Below are positions 1 through 13,800 of a DNA stretch of 64,000 bases, in pieces. This DNA is from Pelecanus crispus (taxonomy: Eukaryota; Chordata; Aves; Pelecaniformes; Pelecanidae): positions 1,166,001 to 1,230,000 of the forward strand of contig NC_134660.1 in the NCBI RefSeq assembly GCF_030463565.1, written 5' to 3'. Position numbers and translations under genes: made by a program. The notes beneath the pieces are model-generated. The model searched no databases. It was not told the DNA's origin and was given only the letters and a program-made list of their open reading frames with translations. The number at the start of each line of letters is the position of its first letter. Position 1 is the stretch's first letter.

Positions 1-1545
1 TACTTAAAGCTCCGTCAGAGAGAGCCGCATTGGCAGCTCCGCAGCCACCATGTAATATATGTAATTCTAGATTTGTAGCGCCCACATTCACAGATTCAAG
101 TACAGGGAGTGTGCATTGCAAGGCGTGTCATTTCGCTGCATATAAGCCCCGACAGACAGATGGCTACAAATTCGGACAGGAAACAAATCCTTGATAAAAC
201 GCGAATGATCGGGGGACAGTCCTGGCTTGAATTTAGTTGTTGGTTGGGTTTTTTTTTTTTTTTCCCCCGTGAGATCGCTCTGATTTTCCCATTGGAAAGA
301 AGGGAAGGCGGCGGTCGGAGATCCAACTCTACCTTGAGCAAACAGGGCTCTGAGGGGGGATGCACCAGGTAGAGCAGAGCGCATCTCTGGCGAGGAAACC
401 CGGGCAAAACCGAGAGAGGCAAAGCCCAGAGCCAAGGGCAGCTTTTAGGGTGACCGGGAATTGCTTGAGACTTTCGGAGTTATCCCTTCCAGCCTTTTAA
501 CTTTGCAAAAATAGGTATTTTGCAGCGGGGACTGGCTCAAGGCGGGGGGTGGGGGTGTGGGATGCAAACCAGCGGGGTCTCTGCGCACCTCCAAGGCTGC
601 AGCCCCATCGCAACGCCAGCTTTCCTCTCCTTAAAAAAAAAAAACAACACAACATCTGGATCCGTAACAATCAATAAACTCGGCTTTTGACCGTAACCTA
701 AGGCTTCCTTTTGGCCATAAAAGGTCGGGCATAGATTTGGTATTAACAAAAAAACGCAAGAGGGCACAATGCGGTACCGGACTCCGGAGGAGATCGGGAT
801 TTAGCAAGGGATAAAGGAAATAACTTCGATTTTCCATTTATCTCCCGAATACGGAGCTTTTGCAGGGGAAAAGGAAAAGAAAAAAAAAAAAAAAAAGAAA
901 GGAAAAAGATGCAATATGTGAAAAGCGAAGGTTTGGTTCAAGCGAGCGCGGCTTTTTCTGAACAGGGAATGCTAATCTATGGTAATTAGATAATCATGAA
1001 CCGAAATAAGTTGTCAAAACCGATTTCTTCTGCTATAGCAAATCTAAGTTAATCAAGGCGGCGGGATCTCCTGCTTGCAAACTTCACACACACCCACACA
1101 AAACTTTTTTTTTTTCTTTTTTCTTTTTTTTTTTTTTTTTTTCTTTCACTGTAGCGAAGTGCCCAGACATTTCAGGACGATTTGCAAACACCAGGGGTTA
1201 AAGTTTTCCGAATGCGAGTAATTAACTTCCCCCCCCCCCCCCCCACTTGCAGCGGGTGTTTGTATACGTTCCGTGTGTGTAAGTGCATATAGGCGCGCAC
1301 ACGGCCGCCCGCGCAGACGGGCTCCGCACACCCCCGCGCTGAGCGCCGGGGGAGGGGGGGGACGGGGCCGCGTTTATTTATTTATGAAGCCGCGAGCGCG
1401 CCGGGAATGTTTCTTTCGGCAGATATTATATATTTGGTTAAGGGGGTGCGTTTCTGTTGTTTAAAAGGGAGGGAAAAGGGGGTGGATGGTTTGTTCTTGG
1501 GGTCCCTGGTGCAATCTCAGCTCCTCATGGGTGCTATTTTGCAAC
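1..1545. other. Intergenic flank upstream of HOXB6
   Basis: No coding region is supported here; the open frames are short and lie over T-, A- and C-runs. The stretch around 955-1070 is unique, AT-richer sequence with several TAAT/ATTA cores and looks like a conserved non-coding element between HOXB7 and HOXB6 (inference from texture). A T-rich run lies at about 1106-1147 and a C-run at about 1230-1244. Confidence 0.5.
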
Positions 1546-1728
1546 CTCAGGCGCCTGCTATTGGTCAGCCCATGATCAGATGGTTGTATTTCCTTGTGTC
1601 CCTCGCTGGCACCACGCCATCTCCCTTCAGCTAAAACCCAATCTCCGATATACTACTAATAGCTAAACCACTTGGACTATAAAACACAACAAATCATAAA
1701 GCCGGGAAAGGACGGCAGGCTCCTTCCA
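1546..1728 (+). promoter_or_regulatory. HOXB6: HOXB6 proximal upstream region
   Basis: This low-GC unique stretch precedes the HOXB6 start codon. An NF-Y type ATTGG lies at 1560-1564 and a TATAAAA at 1678-1684. The TATAAAA is only 45 bp from the ATG, so if it were used the 5' UTR would be very short; it may instead be transcribed leader. Its role is inferred from position and motif. Confidence 0.45.
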
Positions 1729-2137
1729 ATGAGTTCTTATTTTGTCAACTCGACCTTCCCGGTGAGTCTGGCGGCGGGGCAGGAGCCCTTCCTGGGACAG
1801 ATCCCGCTATATCCCTCGGGCTATGCGGATCCTTTGAGGCACTACCCCTCCACCTATGGAGCCACGGGCGTCCAGGAGAAGGGCTATACCTCCTCTCCTT
1901 ACTACCAGCAAAGCAACGGAGCCTACAGCCGCAGCTCCGCCTGTGACTATGGGGCCGGCGGGTTTTTCCGGGAGAAGGACCCAGCCTGCGCCCCCCCCAC
2001 CCTGGACGAGGTGCCCTTCGCCCCCGAGCCGCGCAAGTCGGACTGCGCGCAGAGCAAAACTGTGTTCGGAGAGAGCGAGGAGCAAAAGTGTTCCGCCCCG
2101 GTTTACCCCTGGATGCAGCGGATGAACTCTTGCAATA
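1729..2137 (+). CDS. HOXB6: HOXB6 exon 1 (leader and hexapeptide)
   Basis: This is the first coding exon of homeobox protein Hox-B6, a nuclear sequence-specific transcription factor of paralogue group 6 that patterns trunk mesoderm, spinal cord and limb. The ATG at 1729 gives MSSYFVNS, the conserved N-terminus of groups 5 and 6. Upstream in-frame codons have no ATG. The exon encodes residues 1-136 plus one base. The PBX-contact hexapeptide VYPWMQ is at residues 125-130, preceded by an acidic, Cys-containing linker. The exon ends in phase 1 at a strong donor (GTGAGT from 2138). Spliced to 3473 it gives a 222-residue protein, close to the 224 residues of mammals. HOXB5 lies 5.1 kb downstream on the same strand. 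Confidence 0.97.
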
Positions 2138-3732
<1,595 letters not shown>

Positions 3733-4562
3733 AAGTAGTATTTAAAACACACACAAAAAAAAAAAAAAAAGAGAGAGAGGGAGTGAGTGAGTGTGTGTGA
3801 GAGCCGAGAGGATGAGGGGGGTGTGGGCTGGCTGCGAGGACAGGGAAAACCTGCACATTGGTGGGACAAGCCCTCTGCAGCAGCGGCAACAGCTAGAAAG
3901 TTTGGGCCACCAATGCCATGGACTCGCGTTCCCAGTGATCTGTCGTGTCCAGGAAAAAAAAAAAGAAAAAAAAAAAATCAGGCTTCTAGTTGCGTTTTTT
4001 AATTTTTTTTTTCCTTCCTAGACCTTCCTCCCCTCCCACTCCACCCCCCGAAAGGAAATAATAATAATAAAAAAGCGAAGAGATAGAGAAGGAGGAAAAG
4101 AAAGGGAAAGAGAAAAGACAAAAAAAAAAAAAAAAAAAGGACTCCTACCCGTGTTTCTACCCTTGGTGTCACTGTTAGTAATCTGCTAACTCTTGTATTT
4201 AATGGAAGTGCTGCAATATATGTCATTTGGGGTGTTTATTGTCTTAATTTTGTAAAAATGTTTCATGCACGGTTGACATAGGGGGTTTTTGTTCATTTTT
4301 CTTTTTTTTTTTTTTTTTTTTTTTTCACCTTTGGTAAATTAATCAAGCCCTGGGGTCTTTGTAATTAGTTTTTTGGGTTTTGTTTTGGTTGGTTTGGTTT
4401 GTTTTGTTTTGTTTTAAAAAGGAAAATCTACTGAAAGAACGAGTACTACCTAAAAGGATGCGAAAGCAACAACAGCAAGAACAAAAAGTTATATTTTATT
4501 AATTTTTGTACGTGTTGTGTTTGAAGTTTGTCTTAGGTATGAACATGGAATTCTCTAATAAA
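3733..4562 (+). other. HOXB6: HOXB6 3' UTR with poly(A) signal
   Basis: Non-coding sequence after the HOXB6 stop, with several A- and T-runs (about 3755-3770, 4121-4138, 4302-4325). An AATAAA at 4557-4562 follows a unique stretch and is the likely polyadenylation signal. No cDNA evidence is available here. Confidence 0.6.
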
Positions 4563-6600
4563 AACAAAGTCTTCGATCTCGCGCACACCACCCTGTCATT
4601 ATTATTGCTGTTATCTTTCCCTTCTCCAGGGGAACTTGCCGTTCTTAAGGAGCAGAGTTGCACAGCCAGCCTTGCTCCTCTCTGTCTGACACTGTCTCCT
4701 AATCTGCAAGGACAAGCAACTCCAGGCACACGGAAGTTACAGTGGAGAGATAAATCTGGTTTTCCCTCTTTTTGTCTAATCTTAAATGGAAGACCTTTCA
4801 CCAATAGTATTTCCTCGCTGACATTCTGCTTTAGTATCGCTCTTTTTTATTGTTACAGTACAAAGAGTTATGACGAAACGCTCTCCATATACATAATAAA
4901 TCAAGGAAACAGGCAAAAATATGCTCTCATTTATCTACCAAAGATACCTAACATTTGCCTAGCATCTTTCAAACATCTGGTCCCTCGCTTCATATCCCCA
5001 AATCAAAGTGAAGTGTATTGCAAAAAAGTCCAGATTTCAAGGGAATTTGCCCGGCGAAACGAGGAGCTTCCCAGCTCCAGGAATACAGCCTCCACTTGGG
5101 GAGGGGGGGAAGGTGGAGAAAACCTACCCTAGGTCTAACGAGCTCTTTTTAAAGAGCAGATTTTTATTTTCGCTTGAAAGCGCTTGCAGAGGCTCCCTGC
5201 GAGCGCTGGCCGTGCTCGGGGTGGGATGGGGAAGGTTTCTGCTCCGCACCAAAGAGGAATCTCGTGCATGCAAAGCGCAAACTTTTCCTGGGTTTGGGAA
5301 TTAAACGAAAGGAAGTGCATTTTCTGCTGGGGATTTAGGACTGGAAGCAAGCGACCAGCCCAGCCTGTGTCGGATACCGTTTTCTGCTGCTTCGCAGGGG
5401 GAAAACGCGATGTAACCCTGTCTCGTGCCTGCCGTCCCTTGCCCCGCTGCCCCCCAGAAATACCTATGTATGAATGCAGCCCCGTGCCACAAGCTGGTTT
5501 AATGTCAGTCACTTTTAAAATCAATTCATGCAGAAGCTTCGCAGCTGTAGGACATTTACTATTATTGCCACGCTTTTCATTGCCCGTAATTATTATAATT
5601 ATATGTCACTTTCAATATGGCGCATAATTTCCAATGAGTTGCAGACAAGCATATGAAATTCCTAAACTGCCTTGGAGGAGAGGAAAAAAAAAAAAGAGAG
5701 AGAGAGAGAAAAGAGAAGAAGAAGAAGGAGAAGAAAAAGAAAGTAATGCTTAACAAAGCAGAGCTCTTTCACACCGTTTTTACCAATTTCAGAGTGCTTT
5801 TGCTCCCCAATATTCCTTGCAGGTTAGCAAATGGAAAGGAAAAACAACGTAGCACAGCGCTGTGTTCAAAGAGGAGGCGAAGCGCTGGGGAGCGAGGATG
5901 TCCTAAAAGCAGCGCTGCCGACCCGTTCCACGCCGGACTTGCCCTCCTTTCCCTTTATTCCCCCCCCCTCCCCTTTATTTCCCCCCCCACCTTCCAGAAT
6001 TAAGGTGCGACCGCATCGCTGGCTCCGCGCTCAGCGTGCAAGAAAGCGTGACTTTCCTGACAATAACCACGCGAAATCGTGCCAAGCGGCCACGCTGCCC
6101 CCCCCACGCCGCAGCTTCGCCTCGCCCCCCCCCCCCCGAAGAGAAGAGCGCCCTGCCCGGCCCCCCCGGCCCCCCGGCACCTCACCCCGCGCCGCCTCGC
6201 CAGCTTCCCCGGCGGCGTGAGGAAGGAAGAAATTCAGAGTTTAGTAAAGAAAAGGAGCCGGAGGAGACCCACGCGGGGGGCGCGGACACGCGGGCGGCGG
6301 CGCGACCCCCCCACCCCGCCCCCCGCCTCGCTTTTTAGGGAGGACGAGGACGATCGCAAAGCGGGGGAGGGGGGGGGGCGCGGGGCCGGCGGGGGCGGGT
6401 TTGGGGGTGCGGGGGTCCCCGTGTGCCCCCCACCCCCGTGTCCGTGTTCCTCCCCGCCCCCCCCCGCCCCCGGGCACCGGGCGCCGTGCGTGTCCCCGCG
6501 CGGCCGGCAGGTGGCGCGCTCCGCCAAGGTGGGGCGCGAGCGCGGCGCCGGCGCGCGCGGGGGGTTCGGGGCGCCGCGCGCCGACTTGGGCCTAACCGGC
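4563..6600. other. HOXB6-HOXB5 spacer
   Basis: No gene is supported. The block at 5500-5660 is unique, AT-rich, with clustered homeodomain-type cores (ATTATTATAATTAT at about 5588-5601), and looks like a conserved enhancer. A purine-only run follows at about 5675-5740. From about 6060 to 6600 the sequence is a C/G-rich CpG island with C-runs that merges into the HOXB5 promoter. Confidence 0.5.
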
Positions 6601-6604
6601 TCCG

Positions 6605-6848
6605 CGCTCGTCATTATTTGTAACCATAGAGCATGAATTACCTCTTGAGGTCATCAGTGAGAATTTACGACTGGTCAACAAAAGCACGTGATTCCCAAAC
6701 GCACCCACACCCTCCCCCCATATTTGGCCGCGTACATAGCAAAAACGAAGTACAGTGCATCGCTATAATTCATTAATACATCATAAATCGTCAAGCACAG
6801 GGTTATAACGACCACGAGCCACAAATCAAGCCCTCCAAAATAACCCAA
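6605..6848 (+). promoter_or_regulatory. HOXB5: HOXB5 proximal promoter
   Basis: The base composition drops sharply from CpG island to unique sequence just before HOXB5. The block holds two GGTCA cores (in GAGGTCATCA near 6652-6661 and in CTGGTCAACA at 6671-6680), an E-box CACGTG at 6685-6690, and several ATTA cores (about 6765-6785). I recognise the general arrangement as that of group-5 Hox promoters. Factor binding is inferred from motifs. Confidence 0.55.
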
Positions 6849-7398
6849 ATGAGCTCTTACTTTGTAAACTCGTTCTCAGGGCGCTACCCAAATGGCCCCG
6901 ACTATCAGTTACTAAATTATGGGACCAGCAGTTCCATGAACGGTTCTTACAGAGATTCAAGCACCATGCATTCCAGCTCTTATGGCTACAACTACAATGG
7001 GATGGACCTTAGCATCAACCGCTCAGCCTCCTCTAGTCACTTTGGGGCTGTGGGGGAGAGCTCCCGCGGTTTCCCTTCTCCAGCTCAGGAGAGCAGGTTT
7101 AGGCAGGCGTCTAGCTGCTCCTTATCTTCTCCCGACTCCCTGCCCTGCTCCAACAGCGAGAGCCATGGAGGCAAACCCGCCCCGTCCCCCTCCGAGCAAG
7201 CTACTTCTGCCAGCACCACCAACACAAATTTCACAGAACTAGACGAGACCAGCGCGTCCTCGGGAGCCGACGAGGGCACTCCAATAAGCAGCAGCATCCC
7301 CCGAGCGCAGGCAGAGCCCATCGCGACCTCCACGGCAGCAACAGAAGGGCAGGCACCTCAGATATTCCCTTGGATGAGGAAACTTCACATTAGCCATG
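6849..7398 (+). CDS. HOXB5: HOXB5 exon 1 (leader and hexapeptide)
   Basis: This is the first coding exon of Hox-B5, a nuclear transcription factor of paralogue group 5 acting in cervical and upper thoracic patterning, neural crest and lung. The ATG at 6849 gives [16 protein letters not shown], the group-5 signature. Residues 1-183 plus one base are encoded. The leader is rich in Ser and Tyr, and the linker (residues 85-165) is rich in Ser and Thr. The hexapeptide IFPWMR lies at 172-177. The exon ends in phase 1 after CAT G. The donor is GTACAG at 7399, a poorer match to consensus than the HOXB6 donor. The spliced product is 265 residues, against 269 in mammals. Confidence 0.97.
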
Positions 7399-8555
<1,157 letters not shown>

Positions 8556-9454
8556 ATTCTAGAGGAGGAATACCGAGGAAAGAAGAGGAGACGAGGAAGA
8601 AATACGTAAATAAATAAATAAAGCGCCGCAGATCTTAGTTTCGGAGTACTGTACAGTGAGGCACCTTCTTTTCGGCATGTTGTTGATATTCTAAAACAGC
8701 GCGTATGGTACCGTTATCCCAGGACTGAGTTCATGTCGTGTTCTGTTTGGTTTGGGGTTTTTTTAATTTTTTTTTTTTTTAATTAAATTTTATTTCCAGA
8801 TGCTCCTCATGCTCTTGTTGTTCTTATAAATGTATGTGTCCGTGCTCTCTTGATGCTTTCTGGAAAGCTAGCATGTTTTATGTGAGCCCTTTAAATGTTA
8901 TAACTTATTTATAAATTGAGAACAGATACGATTGTTTGTTTATTTGTTGGGTTTTTTTTTCCCTCCCCCTTTCCTGAGTTTACTGCTTTTGGGTGAGTTT
9001 TTCTCTGCCTAAGCTAAAATCGGGGGTTCCTGCACTACAGTCGCAGAAAAAAAAAAAATCTAAAAAACCAAACAAAAATGTAAAAAAAAAAAAAGAAAAA
9101 AAAAAAAAAAGAAAAAGCTCTTGTATCTTTCTGTCTTAAAATTGTCCAGTCTGTGTTTTAGTTCAAACTTCAGGCCAGGATTTCTAGTCCCAGGCTAATT
9201 CCGAGACGTACTCTTAGACGTGGGTAAACTTCACTATTAAAAAAAAAAAATATATAAAATCGGACCAACAATAGAGTGCTCTAATGTTTGTAAATACTAG
9301 AAATATTTCTGATGTGACTAATAGACGGTTCGTAGTGGGCAGAGTGAATGCAATGTTATGTGTAAAAATGGCATCTGTCATGTCTAGCTGCCTGTTAGTA
9401 CTTTGCCAATAAGCTTTTTGTATTTGTTTGTAGCTTTACTTGAAGTCAAATAAA
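8556..9454 (+). other. HOXB5: HOXB5 3' UTR with poly(A) signal
   Basis: AT-rich unique sequence broken by A- and T-runs (about 8766-8780, 9045-9115, 9240-9250). An AATAAA at 9449-9454 marks the probable transcript end. Base composition jumps to GC-rich about 30 bp later, which supports this as the boundary. Confidence 0.65.
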
Positions 9455-9558
9455 CGTTTCTCCTACCCACCAAGGCTCCCAGCCGCACTTTATGCACCAC
9501 CTCGGGGACTCCAGCACACGCTGCAGCCGCCGCGACGCCTGGCACGGAGCGGAGCTGT

Positions 9559-9709
9559 GCGGGGAGCCCCCCGCAGAGCCGCGGCCTCCCGGGCAGCGCC
9601 CGGGGAGTGCGGGGAGCCCCCCGCAGAGCCGCGGCCTCCCGGGCAGCGCCCGGGGAGTGCGGGGAGCCCCCCGCAGAGCCGCGGCCTCGCGGGCAGCGCC
9701 CGGGGAGCC
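9559..9709. repeat. 50-bp tandem repeat, three copies
   Basis: Three consecutive 50-bp units begin at about 9559, 9609 and 9659, nearly identical, each holding GGGGAGCCCCCCGCAGAGCC. The third differs by a base in its CTCCC/CTCGC segment and degenerates at its end. Nearly identical copies suggest recent expansion. Confidence 0.9.
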
Positions 9710-10096
9710 GGGCAGCGCCGAGTGCCCGCAGCGCCCCGCACCCGGCACCGCACGGCAGCCACGCCGCTCCCCAAAACCCGCGCCACCCCCCCCCTCCCCC
9801 CGCCCCGCCGCGTCGGACAAACTGGTTTCAAGTCGCGATAAGGCGGTGTGAACGCTGCCCCGGCGGCTTGTCGCGCCTGTCGGGAGATGCACGGGCAGCG
9901 CTGCGAAGCCGGCGCTGCCGGTACCCGCGGCCACGTCCACGCGCGCCCGTGTCCCCCAGGGCGGCGGGGGGGGTGGGCTCGTGCGGCAATATTTGCGGCA
10001 GGGAGGTGGCGGGGGGCACCCCCAGCGCCCCCCCCCCGGCTCCCCGCGCTCCGCCACCGCCCGTCCTGGGCTGCGGCGCTCGCTGCGCGCCCGCCC

Positions 10097-10135
10097 CGGC
10101 TCCGCTCGGCTCCGCTCGGCTCCGCTCGGCTCCGC
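10097..10135. repeat. Short decamer repeat (GGCTCCGCTC)
   Basis: About four copies of a 10-bp GGCTCCGCTC unit in tandem within the CpG island. Confidence 0.8.
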
Positions 10136-10319
10136 GCCTCAAGACCCAGCGCGCAGCTCCGCGCCCGCCGCCGGCGGGCTCGCCCGCGGGCCACTTGCCA
10201 TCGGCCGAGGTGTCACACCTGGCCGCGCGCTGCCCCGGGCTTGCCACGCCGCTCGCCTTGGCCAGGCGCCGCCGGCACCGCCGCAGCCCGGGCGTTTTGT
10301 CTCGTAGCAAGGAAAGTTG

Positions 10320-10830
10320 GAGCTTCGAACTTACCAAACTTAATCTCCCACTGTTTAGGTACTTCTTAAGTGATTTTGAGAGGGATGTGAAGTGGACTGT
10401 CAGATCCCAAACCATTTGCTCGCCTTCCCTTGATTTTTTTTTTTTTTTTTTTTTTTTTTTACCAATAGCAAACTATACCAAAAGTGGGTATGACATTTAG
10501 ATGTCAAATGGATAGGGTTTTATCTAGAAGTTAGATCGTAAAAATCGCCCAGACCTCAGACAGATACCCCTCACTGGCTCTCAAAAGTCACGTGAGGTCC
10601 ATAAAGTTAGTTTTATGGTTTTGGGGAGTTGACAATGTACAATATATTTCACATTCTCTAGAATGTTAAGTGACACTTTAACTGCTTGGTTTGGCTTGTA
10701 AGGGGCAGCAATGGGTGAGCACTTTTCCAGATGAGATAAACGTTGCAATTGCAGGGAACATGTTTTGCGGGTCCAGTTTTCAGTCCAGAGAGCCAATAGA
10801 CTGGAGTCCTGAAAGTAAGTTCTTCTGAAA
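10320..10830. other. Unique AT-richer block, candidate enhancer
   Basis: Composition changes abruptly from CpG island to unique sequence without simple repeats except one T-run (about 10434-10460). The block contains TGTCA cores, CCAATAG and a CACGTGAGG E-box near 10589-10597. This texture is typical of conserved Hox intergenic elements. Conservation itself cannot be tested here. Confidence 0.35.
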
Positions 10831-13800
10831 TATTATCTGCTTAAACTATTTTAAAGGGTTGATGTGGCTAAAGGCTGAGCGGGGAGGAAAGAGGGTCTGC
10901 CTCTCTTTCAGAGCTTTATTTCTCACTTTTAGAAGCTCCTAATTCTTACCCTCCCGAGAGCTGGGATTGCATTACGTTTCCATCACAGCTTCGAGGCCCG
11001 CGAGTAAACTTTGTGGAAGCGGGAGAAATAGCAAAACCTGGAAAGATTCATTGCCCACGCCAGGCAAACTCCGTCCTGCCCGGGCCGGGGGACATGTGTA
11101 CTTCAGACAAAGTTTGCGTTTGTCCTTCGCCATGGGACGAGGCTGTTGCTGCTTTGCTGGAGGTGTTTCGGTGCGGGTTACGCTGCTCGCGAGTAGCCAC
11201 AAATCGGGCCCACGCCTTTGCATTCCAATTAGCTATATTCTGTCTGCGCTCTTCAGGTCCTTAACACCTTTCCATTTTACTTATTTTCACCTGCTTGCCA
11301 AAGAAATGTGTGCACCTTTTTTTTTTTTTTCTTCCCCTTTCGGCCTGTGTAGAGACTGGTTTGTTTTTGGGTTTTTTTTTGCCCCGGGGCTTTTTATTTT
11401 TTTTTTCTTCCCCTCTCTCCCTTTTTTATTTTCTCTTGGGTTTCGTTTTTTTCCAGTAATACGAACGAGTGTCCTCATATTTCCGTAGTTCCTTTCTGCC
11501 ATATGGAGACACTGAATGACCGCTGTTATGTCTCCAGCCTGTCTTGAAGTGCTACAGAAAAATAATCAGAGAGGCTGCAGTTTGCATACGGACCCTCCAA
11601 ACCTTACTGAACCCACCGATATCTCACAGATTTCCTTCTCCCCCCTTCTAAGGGGGACATCGTGCTGGAAAAGGCAGGCAGCAGCCTTTTTCTTTGGGAA
11701 AATAAACAAGTTGGCGGGGAAGGGCAGGGAGCAGAGCCTGCCGCGGCGAGGGCGAGGGGCTGCGGCGGGGGCTGCGGGGCGCGCAGGTGGCCCCGGCCGG
11801 AGGCTGCGGCTCCGTGGCCGCGCAGAGAGCGCAGGACAGGGCAAAAGAAGGCAAACCAGAGCAAAATAGAGCGGGAGAGCCAAATGGGGAGGGGGGGAAC
11901 CCTGGGGAGGCTGCTTCTTTTGAAAGCCAAGTCGCCAGGGCTGCAGCAGAGGTGGGGGGACACTCTGTCCACACCTGAACCAACTCACATCTATCCCCCC
12001 CCTCCGCTCCCTGCTCCTTAAAAAATAATGCTAATAAAAAAGTTCAAAGCGGAGGTGCTGGGGGGATGGGGATTTCTAGAATTTGGAGCAGTCACAAGCT
12101 GCTTTTTTTTTTTTTTTCCCTCCCTCCTTTTTACGGTAAGACAACATTTGGTGGACACATGTCCGTCTCTCTTACACAAAGCAGAATGTCCCCCTTTAGC
12201 ACACTTTGGAGATTGCTTTTCCTTCCTTGGGCTGTTTTTCCTGTCCTGCTCCATGTGTCTCCTAATATCTTTGCTATCATCATCTGAACTTCTGGCTTCT
12301 CCCTGAGCAGTCAGAGGGTGGCCAGTGCAATCCTGAAAAACCTCTGCTCTGAAAACCTGTAAACACAAACGCAAAAGCTGGGAATGCGAGGGAGGGAAGC
12401 GGGGTGCGGGGAGCCTTTGCTACCCAGCCGCCCGGCGTTGTGCGAGCAGCCTCTCCCGGGGCTCTGAGCAAGCTGGGCGCCTGCTTTGCAGTGGGTAATA
12501 AAGATATTTTATGGGATCCTAAAGGGCTTCGACGGCACGGTCTTTAAAGGTGAATTTAGCCGCACAAACACGAGGGGCTGCAGGAGGTTTGTCCGCCCGG
12601 GGTTAGGAACGCTCGGGGGCGAGGGGATGCGGGGAGGGGTGCGTGACCGCGCTGGGGTCCGGCCAAGTGACGGCCTGCTAATTCTGTACCCTTCCGATCT
12701 GTGCTGGCGACTAGAAATAACTTCTACCGAGTCACACGATTCGAGCGGTTTAGGCAAGAAAAGTGACATCCCTTCGCCGTGATGTACGTTTGAAAATGTT
12801 ACCATACGGTCAATGCACGCATGTACCCACAAACACCGTGTTCCCAAAATATATTCACCCGTCCGTATATCCATAGACCCGTCCATCCGCCTCTTCCCCA
12901 TCCATCATCTGCATCACTGTCCGATCCCCGCTCAAAGATACTCATTTTTTTTATACAGTCCCGGGCAAACTTTCCTCCCAATCTCACTCCCATCACAGGA
13001 GACACAAGGCTTTTTTTTTTTTTTTTTTTTTTTTTTCCCTGAAGTACCACCATTTCTAACCACTTGCTGCACGCAACATGTTCTCTTAAGGGGAACGGCG
13101 CGCAGAGCAAGCTAGCCGGAGCGAGGGGGATTTGCAGCGCGGTTTGGGTGCGGGGCGCTGGGGCGAGGAGGGGGTGCCGGTCGGGGTGACAGCGGGTACA
13201 GCCCCCTGCCCCCCCGGCTTTAGCAGCCCCCGCACAGGGGTGGCACCGGGCCTGGCTCCCAGCAGAGGAGCAGGGACGGGATTTTGTGGCTGGAGTAGTA
13301 ATACCACCCCCTCCCCTCCCCATCGCTCACAAGAACCCCCCGCTCCCTGTCCGCGGGGTCTGCTCTCTACCTGCAGCACCTAGCAGGGGGTTGGGATCTG
13401 GGTTTGGTTGGGGTTTGTTGGGGTTTTTTTTGTCCTTTTTTTTTACAAGCTGGGTTTTGGGGCTTTTAGAGGTGCCCCCCCCCCCCCCCCCCCGCCTTCA
13501 TGGTGTTAACCTCCAGTTCCTGTGAGGCATAAGGAGGTACCACTGCTACCAGTTTACAGCCTGGAAGGGGTCACAGGCTTAGCACAGGGTGCCCCCCCCC
13601 CCCCCATCTTTTAAAGGAAAAAAAAAAAAAATCTCCCTGTTGCTGGTGAAAAGGAAGTATAAGGAGAGTAAACAGGAAAACGGAGCTCTGACCGTGCAGG
13701 TAGGCGGGGATTTTCCTTTGCATTTTTCATCGTTTCTCTCACTTTAATGGCATACATCAGACATGGGACAATTAGTTCTTCTGCAGCTGTAGAAGACAGA

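Larger units (their letters stand above)
9480..10310. other. GC-rich CpG island downstream of HOXB5
   Basis: A block of about 0.8 kb that is very rich in G, C and CpG and open in several frames on both strands because stop codons are rare in such sequence. It includes a 50-bp tandem repeat and a short decamer repeat. No protein in it resembles a known family. Confidence 0.5.

Noticed and set aside
6079-6636. Possible GC-rich gene before HOXB5
   Set aside because: It is open on both strands, full of Pro, Arg and Gly from CpG-island composition, and has no family resemblance.
9440-10500. Possible 200-300-residue genes on either strand after HOXB5
   Set aside because: They lie in a CpG island with tandem repeats. 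Several overlapping frames are open at once and none has a domain.
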